A DNA stretch of 10,243 nt from Chloroflexota bacterium (GCA_009839775.1 VXOZ01000180.1:1-10243); one strand, 5' to 3'. Counted from the stretch's first letter, positions 1 to 6,028 are shown. Numbers and translations: made by a program. The notes: generated by a model from the letters alone, not told the origin.

Positions 1-395
1 TCCTCGCGACGAACGGCGACATTCTCACCGACATGGACATCGCCTCCTTGGTCGACCTGCACGCAGCAAGTGAAAACTTGGCAACGATTTCACTCACGCA
101 ACTGCAAAGTCCCTACGGCATCGTCGATTCTGACAGTGCCCACAAGGTGACCGCCTTTCACGAGAAACCGCTCTTGCCCTACTGGCTAAGCGCAGGCGTC
201 TACGTCTTGTCCCCGGCTATCAGGGAATTCCTGCCGGACAAGGGCGATCACGAGCGCAGCACGTTCCCGCGTATCGCCGCGGAAGGCAAGCTCAGCGCCT
301 ACAAGACGAAGGCATACTGGCGCGCGGTCGATACGGCCAAGGATCTCTCCGACGCGGAGATCGAGCTAACGGAGAAGCCACTGCCCCATGTCTGA
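1..395 (+). CDS. Sugar-1-phosphate nucleotidylyltransferase, C-terminal part (5' end outside window)
   Basis: The reading frame is open from the first bases (codons in phase with position 3), so the start lies upstream; an ATG at 33 is internal. The first visible residues include NGDILTDMD, the sugar-nucleotidyltransferase segment carrying the metal-binding Asp. The family landmarks follow in order: PYGIVD, the FHEKP motif, SAGVYVL, then the ER..FP..A..G.L.AY block and YWRAVDTAKDL near the end. Enzymes of this family (PF00483 type) join a sugar-1-phosphate to an NTP and release pyrophosphate, in the cytoplasm. The protein ends right after the catalytic domain, with no left-handed beta-helix acyltransferase tail, so it looks like a short single-domain form (GDP-mannose, dTDP-glucose or GDP-heptose type). 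The substrate cannot be decided from this fragment. The stop overlaps the next gene by 8 bp, suggesting coupled translation. Family assignment is strong; specificity is unknown. Confidence 0.9.
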   Translation, partial: LATNGDILTDMDIASLVDLHAASENLATISLTQLQSPYGIVDSDSAHKVTAFHEKPLLPYWLSAGVYVLSPAIREFLPDKGDHERSTFPRIAAEGKLSAYKTKAYWRAVDTAKDLSDAEIELTEKPLPHV

Positions 396-1125
396 GAATC
401 CGCCGACCGGCAAAAGCACGGGCTTCGATTATGACGCCTGGGACGCAGCTATAGACAATGAGACTCTAAAGCAGTCCATGCAAGTCTACTACAACCAGCG
501 GGCGAGCGAATACGTGGACTGGTTTCTCCGCACCGGGCTCTACGACCGTCCGGAAACCAACGAGCCTTTCCTCTCTGGCATACGCCAGCTTGAGGAGGAT
601 CTGGCCGGATTCGGAGAAGGACGCATTCTGGAAGTGGCCTGCGGGATCGGCTGGTGGACGTCGCTTCTGGCTCAATCCGGTCGGGAGGTCGTGGCGCTCG
701 ATTACGGCCCGCGTATGTTAGCAGAGTGCCGCAAGCGGCTTGATCTCAACGAGACCCACGCCGCGCTCGTGCGCGCCAGCGCGTATGCGCTGCCGTTTGC
801 CGACAACTCTGTCGACGGCTGCTTCTTCGGCTTCTTCTTCAGCCACGTGCCCCACGAGGACGTCGCCCCCTTTCTCAGTGAAGTGCGACGCGTCGTACGC
901 CCCGGCGGCCACATTTGCATCTTCGATTCAAGCCTGCCGTCGCTTGACGAAGTGGAGACCGAGATTCAAACGCGTCCCCTGCGCGACGGTTCCCTCCACC
1001 CCGCCTTGAAAGTCTATTACGGCGTCAAGGGGCTTGCCCGTGTCTTGGAACCCTTCGCCGAACAGCTTACGATCAAGAAAGTGGAGGGTCTCTTCATTGC
1101 GGCGCACTACCGGTCGCGGGCGTAG
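388..1125 (+). CDS. Class I SAM-dependent methyltransferase
   Basis: This 245-residue protein has a Rossmann-type methyltransferase core. Motif I is ILEVACGIGWWT (residues 80-91), the glycine-rich SAM loop. The acidic residue at the end of strand 2 is Asp105 in VVALDYG. The motif near 130-140 (RASAYALPFADNSVD) and the motif near 162-180 (LSEVRRVVRPGGHICIFD) match the Methyltransf_11 pattern. Family members transfer a methyl group from SAM to small molecules, sugars or lipids; the acceptor here is not visible. The ATG sits inside the last codons of the nucleotidylyltransferase gene, with a GGAGAA at 371-376, so the two are probably cotranscribed. In this setting a sugar O-methyltransferase or chain-terminating role is plausible, but that is inference. 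Residues 1-75 are N-terminal to the core and contain the acidic/aromatic stretch FDYDAWDAAID. The gene converges on the reverse-strand lipoprotein gene 59 bp downstream. Confidence 0.88.
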   Translation: MSENPPTGKSTGFDYDAWDAAIDNETLKQSMQVYYNQRASEYVDWFLRTGLYDRPETNEPFLSGIRQLEEDLAGFGEGRILEVACGIGWWTSLLAQSGREVVALDYGPRMLAECRKRLDLNETHAALVRASAYALPFADNSVDGCFFGFFFSHVPHEDVAPFLSEVRRVVRPGGHICIFDSSLPSLDEVETEIQTRPLRDGSLHPALKVYYGVKGLARVLEPFAEQLTIKKVEGLFIAAHYRSRA

Positions 1126-1131
1126 AACTCG

Positions 1132-1163
1132 CGCGGAGAGCACGATGGCATTGAGTCTCCGCG
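1132..1163. terminator. Stem-loop between convergent genes, possible bidirectional terminator
   Basis: CGCGGAGA (1132-1139) is perfectly complementary to TCTCCGCG (1156-1163), giving an 8-bp GC-rich stem with a 16-nt loop. It lies in the 59-bp gap between two convergent genes, starting 7 bp after one stop and ending 22 bp before the other. There is no clear T-tract on either side, so it is not a textbook intrinsic terminator. Confidence 0.4.
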
Positions 1164-1184
1164 TCTATTACACGCCTGCTACCA

Positions 1185-2987
1185 CTACTCCGTGGCAGGA
1201 GGCGGCAAGCGCCAGGCAGATAGTCGATTCTCCTCATCGAGCGCGACGAGGAGGTCGCCGTCCGTCGCTGCGGCGAAGTCGCGGATGGGTACCAGCGGGC
1301 TTACTGTCCCGAGGATGCTGCCGTCGTACTTGACGACAACCAGACGGATGTTATCCGAAAGACCGATGAGGTAGTTGTAGTTGGCCACAATCTGGGACAC
1401 AGGCATGGCGTCTTGCGTCCACAACCGGCGGCCATCCTGATAGAACGCCGTAATGCCTTGGACACCGCCGACATAGATGATGTCGCCAGGCTGCGAGACC
1501 GCCAGCGCGCGCCCGCGGGCCGACGCCTGCCACTCTATCTGCTGCGATGCTATATCAAACTGGCTGACGTGACGTTCGGTTAGCACAACTACCTTTTGGT
1601 TGAGACCGGCAAGGGCAACGTCAACGACAGGTTCGATGAAATCCGATCCCATAATTTTCTCGCCGCGTTCGTTGACCACCATCACCTGATAGCGGCCTTG
1701 GCCGTTCCCCCCCAAGGCGACCCGATCGCCGTCCGGTGAGAGATGGAAGCTGCTGAGGCCCGGAATTCCGTGGTATTCGAGAGACGTAACCCACTCCAGC
1801 TTGGACTCACTAAAGCCAAACGCTTGTCCCATGCCATCCGCATTCGACGTGGACGCAACCATTGTCCGCCCGTCATTGCTAATTGTGGCTTTCTCGAGGA
1901 TGACCTCGTACTCCTCCAGCGATTCGCGCCAGAGCCTGACCCCATCTCCACTCAGGGCCTGTGCGCCAATTCCTGCTGCAAAGATTGCTCCTCCTTCTCG
2001 GGTCACCGCGAGCGCATATGTGGGTAGGGCGAATGACTGGGTCCAAAAGTGCTCGCCCTGCCCGGTCCGGCGCTGGATTGTACCGCTCGTATCGCCGGCA
2101 AGCACGACATTCCCTCCGGGAGATACCGCAATGAAGTGCGCCGCTATTTCCATGTCGTGAAACCAGGCTAATTCACGCCACGTGCGTCCCTGAACCGGCG
2201 AGACCTCCGTAGCGCGAAACTCGTACACCGTATCCTCATGGACGGCTGCCGGCACCCTAAGTTCCCGCCACTGCGCCGCCACCGCCCGCGCTTCTGCCGC
2301 AACCCGGAACGGACCCAACCAGACCGAGGGCAATTCATCCTGCCTGATCACGGCGTTATAGGTTGCCGCTGCCTCTTGTACCGTTTTGGCATCTTCAATG
2401 TTTGCGAAAGGTCCCAACACCACGCGCGATACCGCAATTGGCTCTGCCTCAATCTCCACTCTTCCCGCCTGCAACAGAAGTTCTTGCAGCGTTGGGCCCT
2501 CCGCTAAGGCAGTGTTGGCGAGGAAATACTCAAGCTGAACGTGCGCCTCGGAGAGCTGGGAATACGCCGCGGCCAGGGCGGCATCCTGCTCAGTTTCGAT
2601 GTACCGGCGAAACTCCGCCGCCGCGCGCGCGAGGGGATCAACCGCGCTGAGCAAGGCGGTCGGCGCAGCCTCCGTGCCATCCGCATTGACCTCGACCACT
2701 TGCTGAGCCAGGAACTGAATCTCAGGAATGAGGAAGTCAAGCGCCACGCGATACTTGCCTGGCGTTAGCGATTGGCGGACAAAGGCGAGATTGTTGATAT
2801 TGAGGTGTCGGAGAACGCGAATGACATCGCGGGAGATTTGACCGATGCGGTCGTCAGTCTGGCCGGCAATGCTCTCAGGCGCTTGGACCGGGGGAGACGA
2901 TGAGGGGAGGGAACTACAACCGAGAGAAAAGAGGGAGAACAGCGAACAGAGAGCCAATGCTCTCGTAACGAGCCCTGGTCGGATCAT
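1185..2987 (-). CDS. Lipoprotein with SPOR-like region and C-terminal beta-propeller (WD40/PQQ-like), function unknown
   Basis: The 600-residue product begins with a basic N-terminus and hydrophobic core ending SLFSLGC (Cys24), which reads as a lipoprotein signal; the -3 residue is Ser rather than the usual Leu. A Ser/Pro linker follows (25-38). Residues 45-175 are mostly helical in character and I do not recognise them. Residues about 188-262 contain LGPF twice (191-194 and 224-227), each followed by an Ala-rich helix, which resembles the peptidoglycan-binding SPOR repeat. Residues about 283-594 show repeated blade-like units such as HFIAVSPGGNVVLAGDTSG, FHLSPDGDRVALGG and DIIYVGGVQGITAFYQDGRRLW, typical of WD40/PQQ-type propellers. 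Expected location is membrane-anchored and extracytoplasmic. The gene follows the TPR gene after 42 bp on the same strand and is probably cotranscribed with it. No catalytic motif is visible; a scaffold or sensor role is a guess. Fold assignment is fairly confident, function is not. Confidence 0.75.
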   Translation of the reverse strand: MIRPGLVTRALALCSLFSLFSLGCSSLPSSSPPVQAPESIAGQTDDRIGQISRDVIRVLRHLNINNLAFVRQSLTPGKYRVALDFLIPEIQFLAQQVVEVNADGTEAAPTALLSAVDPLARAAAEFRRYIETEQDAALAAAYSQLSEAHVQLEYFLANTALAEGPTLQELLLQAGRVEIEAEPIAVSRVVLGPFANIEDAKTVQEAAATYNAVIRQDELPSVWLGPFRVAAEARAVAAQWRELRVPAAVHEDTVYEFRATEVSPVQGRTWRELAWFHDMEIAAHFIAVSPGGNVVLAGDTSGTIQRRTGQGEHFWTQSFALPTYALAVTREGGAIFAAGIGAQALSGDGVRLWRESLEEYEVILEKATISNDGRTMVASTSNADGMGQAFGFSESKLEWVTSLEYHGIPGLSSFHLSPDGDRVALGGNGQGRYQVMVVNERGEKIMGSDFIEPVVDVALAGLNQKVVVLTERHVSQFDIASQQIEWQASARGRALAVSQPGDIIYVGGVQGITAFYQDGRRLWTQDAMPVSQIVANYNYLIGLSDNIRLVVVKYDGSILGTVSPLVPIRDFAAATDGDLLVALDEENRLSAWRLPPPATE

Positions 2988-3029
2988 GGCGTGAACCCAT
3001 ACAACAGCACTAACCGGAAACCCCTAAGG

Positions 3030-3842
3030 CTAGAAGTCATCCTCAATCATCATGAGGTCTGCATGATCGACCGCTTCAGCTTCGAGGTCCGCCCAATCAT
3101 CAGAGTCACCAAAATCATCCGTCGTGTCGCTCTCAAACGCAACTGCGGAATGTCGCACAAGTGCCAACTTCCCGTTCTGCGTGCGACTCTGACTGGGGAA
3201 AGAGTGCTGCCCAACCAGGCTGGGGTGCTGGTAGACTTCCTTGATTACAATGTAGATGTCGCCGTTCTGTATTCCTACCACCGCGGCGGCGTAAGCATTG
3301 CCGGATTCAATCAGGAAGCCAAGCCGCTGCGAGAGCGCGGCGCCGAGTTGGCCCAGCGGCTGTCCATTGCGGCTCAGGACGCGAATTATGCTGCCATGTT
3401 GGTGCAAACGCAACGGGTCTCCAGGCAATGGCAGCACGTTGCTGACCCGTCCAGGCAGCGGAAGCACCTTTACAATCGTGGTCTTGCCGGATTCGGCGAT
3501 GAAGATATCCGCGGGAACATGCGGTATATCGTCGGCGCTGGTAGATTCGGGCGCAGCGCAGAGAGACGATTCGAGCCGCTCAAGATTGCGCCCGGCAATC
3601 GCATTTACCGGATCGAGATCGAGCGCCCGCCGGTACGTGTCTTTCGCTTCCCGCAGCGATCCCATCTCCCAGAGAGCCTTGCCGAGACGATTATGGGCGT
3701 CAACATCCTCCGGCCATAGCTTCACGATCGATCGATTGATCTTCTCGGCTTCGGCCCATTGCTGATGCGCGGCGCATTGAATGGCCTGTTGCTCCCAATA
3801 CCGCTTGAAACGGTTGCGGTCAGTGCTTATGACTTGTGACAT
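3030..3842 (-). CDS. TPR-repeat protein with HIRAN-like C-terminal region and acidic tail
   Basis: The 270-residue product has no signal peptide, so it is probably cytoplasmic. Residues about 14-80 form two tetratricopeptide units; the second is clear (DAHNRLGKALWEMGSLREAKDTYRRALDLDP, shown here in part as AKDTYRRALDLDP). A linker (95-140) holds the duplicated hexapeptide VLPLPG (126-131 and 136-141). Residues about 142-206 (IIRVLSRNGQPLGQLGAALSQ, then LIESGNAYAAAVVG and IVIKEVYQHPS) match the pattern of HIRAN domains: a strand, G-x-x-L/V-G, a helix, then a G-x-x-Y-A-A-V strand. The tail from 236 is strongly acidic. HIRAN domains bind DNA ends in SNF2/HLTF-type proteins; whether this one does is unknown, and only fold similarity is inferred. 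The start is supported by a GAGGG 6 nt upstream on the reverse strand (3849-3853). It is first in a likely two-gene operon with the lipoprotein gene. Protein-protein interaction through the TPRs is likely; the partner is unknown. Confidence 0.75.
   Translation of the reverse strand: MSQVISTDRNRFKRYWEQQAIQCAAHQQWAEAEKINRSIVKLWPEDVDAHNRLGKALWEMGSLREAKDTYRRALDLDPVNAIAGRNLERLESSLCAAPESTSADDIPHVPADIFIAESGKTTIVKVLPLPGRVSNVLPLPGDPLRLHQHGSIIRVLSRNGQPLGQLGAALSQRLGFLIESGNAYAAAVVGIQNGDIYIVIKEVYQHPSLVGQHSFPSQSRTQNGKLALVRHSAVAFESDTTDDFGDSDDWADLEAEAVDHADLMMIEDDF
3421..3468 (-). repeat. 30-bp-period imperfect duplication inside the TPR gene
   Basis: The plus strand reads CCAGGCAATGGCAGCAC at 3421-3437 and again, diverged, CCAGGCAGCGGAAGCAC at 3451-3467. 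The two copies encode the VLPLPG hexapeptides ten residues apart in the linker between the TPR and HIRAN-like parts. This is a small tandem duplication within coding sequence. Confidence 0.6.
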
Positions 3843-3986
3843 GTCTTGCCCTCACACAGACAGGTATGAACGACACACAAAGTTACAGGAATCAGCATGA
3901 CATACATGCCAAAATGGTGGAAAAAATCGCTACGGACAAAGTGTCCCCTGGGAATTGTAGGCGGGAGCATCTTTCGCCGTAACCGG

Positions 3987-3995
3987 TGCTATAAT
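3987..3995 (+). promoter_or_regulatory. Extended -10 promoter element, forward
   Basis: TGCTATAAT matches the extended -10 consensus (TGn plus TATAAT) exactly. No good -35 hexamer lies 16-18 bp upstream (GCATCT at 17 bp), as is common for extended -10 promoters. A transcript from here would run through the inner palindrome and carry a leader of roughly 360 nt to the glycosyltransferase at 4365. Confidence 0.45.
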
Positions 3996-4037
3996 TGACT
4001 TGCACTAGGGGGTAGTTACAAGTCAATGCACCCATTT

Positions 4038-4046
4038 ACTATAGCA
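4038..4046 (-). promoter_or_regulatory. Extended -10 promoter element, reverse
   Basis: Read on the reverse strand this is TGCTATAGT, an extended -10 with five of six hexamer matches. TTGGAA (reverse strand, 4064-4059) is a weak -35 at a short 15-bp spacing. It would drive the TPR/lipoprotein unit with a leader of about 190 nt. It faces the forward element at 3987-3995, so the two start regions would overlap head-on. Confidence 0.35.
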
Positions 4047-4223
4047 CAAAGATCACAATTCCAATACCCTAAACGCAAAATTCAGGTAAAAATCAAGAAA
4101 ATTCGGCTTGAAAACCAGGATCTCCGCGGCATTTTCGCCGGTTTGGCGCCGCTGTGACGGTCAATTGATCCGCCGCAACGCAACTGATCGACCACCTTGA
4201 AACTCTTGGGCGAAGGCTAAATA

Positions 4224-4273
4224 CGGTGCGGAATAGTGCGCAGACTCCAGTTGTGTGCGATTAAGCCGCACCG
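4224..4273 (+). promoter_or_regulatory. Long-range inverted repeat, possible structured 5' leader
   Basis: CGGTGCGG (4224-4231) is the exact reverse complement of CCGCACCG (4266-4273). Between them CGCA (4239-4242) can pair with TGCG (4256-4259), leaving internal loops of 7 and 6 nt. A second small stem, CGTGG (4280-4284) with CCACG (4315-4319), follows before the gene start at 4365. If the region is transcribed from the upstream forward promoter, these would form a two-hairpin leader. No known riboswitch class is recognised. Confidence 0.35.
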
Positions 4274-4364
4274 AGACTGCGTGGGAACGGCGCTGCCTAT
4301 TGTCCGGACCAAAACCACGTTCGCTTAATTTGCTTGAACGATCTTCCACACGACACGTGCGCGT

Positions 4365-5393
4365 ATGCTCGCTGAGAATTGCAGATTGAAAGAATTGCCT
4401 GCGGCAGGCGCCGCCGACACTCCTTGTCTCGTTAGCGTGCTCATTCCGACTTGGAACGGCAAAGACCTCCTGCGCTCCTGCCTCGATTCTCTCGCGCAAC
4501 AGACGTTCCAGGACTTCGAAGTGATCGTGGCGGAGAATGGGTCAACCGACGGTACCTCGGACATGCTGGCACAGGAGTTTGCCTGGGTACGCGTTGTCGC
4601 CCTCGAGCGAAACCTTGGCTTTGCACGCGGCGTGCACGCGGCGTATGACGCTGCTCGCGGAGATTTGATTGTATTGCTCAATAACGACACGGAAGCCGCG
4701 CCTACGTGGCTCGCCGAGCTTGTGGCCGCGGCAGACGCCCATCCCAGTGCAGCGTCGTTTGCCTGCAAGATCCTCCTCCATCAGGATCGCGCACGCTTGC
4801 ACTCCGCGGGTGATTACTATGGCTTGGACGGCGTGCCGGGCAACCGTGGGGTCTGGGAGCCGGACGGTCCCGCCTTTAGCGAACGCGGTTGGGTATTCGG
4901 CGCGCAGGGGGCCGCCTGTGCCTATCGCCGGAGCCTGCTTGAGGACATCGGTTTCTTCGATCTGGACCTTGTCTCCTATTGCGAAGACGTGGACCTGAGC
5001 TGGCGCGCTAACCTCCGAGGCTATCGCTGTCTCTATGTCCCTGAGGCGCGGGTCTTCCACCACGTATCCGCAACCGGAGGGGGAGCGCTTGCCAGCTATT
5101 ATTGCGGGCGAAACTTCATCGCCGTCGCGGTGAAAGACATCCCGGGGCCTTTCTGGCGGCGCTACTGGAGACGTATCGTTTGGCAGCAGTTGACGATTAC
5201 CCTTGAGGCCCTACGTAGCCTTCACGGTGAAGCCGCTCGCGCACGGTTGCGCGGTCAGATTGCCGGACTCGCCTTGATCCCCGCAATGCTGCGTAAACGG
5301 CGCGCGGTGCAAGGTCACGTCACGGCTGAACTGGCGCAGGTAGAGAGGCTCATGGGACCTTGGGTGTTGCCTCTCGACAAGGAGAGGCATTGA
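4365..5393 (+). CDS. Family 2 glycosyltransferase (rhamnosyltransferase WbbL-like)
   Basis: The 342-residue protein carries the full GT-A set of family 2: VSVLIPTWNG (23-32), ENGSTDGT (57-64), ERNLGFARG (81-89), and LLNNDTE (104-110), where the NND takes the role of the metal-binding DxD. GAQGAACAYRR (179-189), CEDVDLSWR (206-214) with the likely catalytic acidic pair, and FHHVSATGG (231-239) follow. These are the hallmarks of the WbbL/rhamnosyltransferase-like subgroup, which adds a sugar from a nucleotide donor to a lipid-linked acceptor at the cytoplasmic face of the membrane. The C-terminal 80 residues are rich in Arg and aromatic residues (FWRRYWRR) and may touch the membrane. Donor identity is not readable. 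No strong ribosome site precedes the ATG; the conserved region begins about 20 residues in, so a slightly later start is not excluded. It is the first gene of the forward block after the divergent region. Confidence 0.9.
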   Translation: MLAENCRLKELPAAGAADTPCLVSVLIPTWNGKDLLRSCLDSLAQQTFQDFEVIVAENGSTDGTSDMLAQEFAWVRVVALERNLGFARGVHAAYDAARGDLIVLLNNDTEAAPTWLAELVAAADAHPSAASFACKILLHQDRARLHSAGDYYGLDGVPGNRGVWEPDGPAFSERGWVFGAQGAACAYRRSLLEDIGFFDLDLVSYCEDVDLSWRANLRGYRCLYVPEARVFHHVSATGGGALASYYCGRNFIAVAVKDIPGPFWRRYWRRIVWQQLTITLEALRSLHGEAARARLRGQIAGLALIPAMLRKRRAVQGHVTAELAQVERLMGPWVLPLDKERH

Positions 5394-5421
5394 AACTATC
5401 TGGACGCGCTGAGCGTGGAGA

Positions 5422-5437
5422 CTCATGCCAACATGAG
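5422..5437 (+). terminator. Short hairpin after the glycosyltransferase gene
   Basis: CTCATG-CCAA-CATGAG is a perfect 6-bp stem with a 4-nt loop, 28 bp after the stop. There is no T-tract, so termination is uncertain. The CATGAG sequence recurs in a second hairpin after the next gene. Confidence 0.25.
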
Positions 5438-5540
5438 CGGTCAGATACATGTGAGCAAATCAGCACGCAAGCATGCGGTCCGACCCACGCCGCGCTGCGG
5501 CCCAAAGACCAGTAGCACAACCCCTTGGCTGGGGAAACCG

Positions 5541-5546
5541 TACAAT
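5541..5546 (+). promoter_or_regulatory. Possible -10 hexamer upstream of the small CxxC protein gene
   Basis: TACAAT lies 74 bp before the proposed start, directly after a GC-rich stretch. No -35 is present at usual spacing (TTGGCT at 5525-5530 is only 10 bp away). It is a weak candidate in an otherwise featureless 227-bp gap. Confidence 0.2.
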
Positions 5547-5620
5547 AGTAACAGTAGATGAGGGCCGCACGTATGCGACCGGCTTCAAGCTCTAGGCACT
5601 ATCAGGGAGTGATAACGCCG

Positions 5621-5977
5621 ATGAAATTCCTCAAGCGTTTTCTTTCCGGTTCTGGCGGCGATGATGAACCGGCCGCCGATCCCAATTTGCTTTGGTATTA
5701 CGTACGCTGCAACAAGTGCGGTGAGACCGTGGCTGTGATGGCGCGCAAGGGATACGACCTTGTGGAGGAGTACGAAGAATCCGGCGGCAGCGATGCGCCC
5801 ACCGGCTATAGTCTCTTCAAAGACGTCATGGGTCGCAGCGACACGTGCTTCCAGCAGATGCGCATTGAGATTCACTACAACACATCCTACGAGGAGCAGA
5901 GCAGACACATCGAGGGTGGCAGGTTCATTACTGCTGAAGAATACCGTGCCGGCGCCAACGGGGAAGAGCAGCCCTAA
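5621..5977 (+). CDS. Small conserved protein with a single CxxC knuckle, function unknown
   Basis: I chose the ATG at 5621 (118 residues), because GGGAG (5605-5609) precedes it at ribosome-site distance and the product then begins MKFLKRFLSG, a typical basic-aromatic N-terminus. The in-frame ATG at 5558 would add 21 unconvincing residues. A Gly/Asp-rich linker (10-21) leads to WYYVRCNKCGETV (residues 25-37) with Cys30 and Cys33, half of a zinc-ribbon-like knuckle. A further Cys76 sits in DTCFQQMRIEIHYN. The C-terminal part ends with IEGGRFITAEEYRAG. From memory this pattern recurs in small hypothetical proteins of Chloroflexota; a search is needed to confirm that. One CxxC plus one Cys is short of a four-ligand zinc site, so metal binding could need a dimer or not occur. 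Nothing links it directly to glycan synthesis except its position between a glycosyltransferase and the Wzy-like gene. Confidence 0.75.
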   Translation: MKFLKRFLSGSGGDDEPAADPNLLWYYVRCNKCGETVAVMARKGYDLVEEYEESGGSDAPTGYSLFKDVMGRSDTCFQQMRIEIHYNTSYEEQSRHIEGGRFITAEEYRAGANGEEQP

Positions 5978-6009
5978 CATACAAGACCAATTTCCGCCGC
6001 AACTGATAG

Positions 6010-6028
6010 ACATGAGCGGCACTCATGT
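6010..6028 (+). terminator. Hairpin downstream of the small CxxC protein gene
   Basis: ACATGAG (6010-6016) and CTCATGT (6022-6028) form a perfect 7-bp stem with a CGGCA loop, 32 bp after the stop, followed by ATTTACTGTCGGTT, a poor T-tract. It could be a weak terminator or an mRNA-stabilising hairpin. The 10-mer ACATGAGCGG is shared with the hairpin region at 5431-5440. Confidence 0.35.

Larger units (their letters stand above)
3986..4047. promoter_or_regulatory. Nested palindrome (two- to three-tier dyad) in the divergent intergenic region
   Basis: Outer arms GTGCTATA (3986-3993) and TATAGCAC (4040-4047) are perfect reverse complements. Within them TTGACTTG (3995-4002) pairs with CAAGTCAA (4019-4026). 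Within those ACTA (4004-4007) pairs with TAGT (4013-4016) around a GGGGG centre. The inner dyad spans 32 bp with nearly matching offsets, which fits a dimeric regulator site or a cruciform/hairpin. The outer arms coincide with extended -10-like elements. No regulator gene is adjacent, so the binding protein is unknown. Confidence 0.6.
3843..4364. other. 522-bp divergent intergenic region without a gene
   Basis: No open frame here has a convincing start or protein-like composition. The central part (about 3985-4115) is markedly AT-richer than the flanking genes and contains promoter-like elements and the nested palindrome listed separately. The part next to the glycosyltransferase (about 4120-4364) is GC-rich and full of short inverted repeats, as expected of a leader. 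A short perfect palindrome with a 3-nt centre, GGACA-AAG-TGTCC, lies at 3934-3946, nearer the TPR gene, and could be an operator. The region must hold the promoters for both the reverse-strand TPR/lipoprotein unit and the forward glycosyltransferase. Confidence 0.7.

Noticed and set aside
2991..3719. Open frame of 242 codons on the forward strand, antisense to the TPR gene
   Set aside because: It lies entirely opposite the TPR/HIRAN-like gene, whose product has recognisable motifs and a ribosome site. The forward translation has no family pattern and is Arg-rich low-quality sequence.
3995..4025. MerR-type promoter with a stretched spacer, suggested by TTGACT followed by a dyad
   Set aside because: At 17-20 bp after TTGACT there is no -10-like hexamer (ACAAGT or AAGTCA), so the layout does not fit a MerR-controlled promoter.
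4540..4555. 14-base identity GGGTCAACCGACGG shared by the two family 2 glycosyltransferase genes (also near 10128-10141)
   Set aside because: It encodes the conserved GSTDG nucleotide-binding motif in both proteins, so similarity by shared function is enough. The flanks do not match.
4542..5063. Open frame of 173 codons on the reverse strand inside the first glycosyltransferase
   Set aside because: It is antisense to a well-supported family 2 glycosyltransferase, with no recognisable protein features.
5585..6022. Open frame of 145 codons on the reverse strand over the small CxxC gene
   Set aside because: The forward frame has a ribosome site, a charged N-terminus and a CxxC motif. The reverse product looks random.
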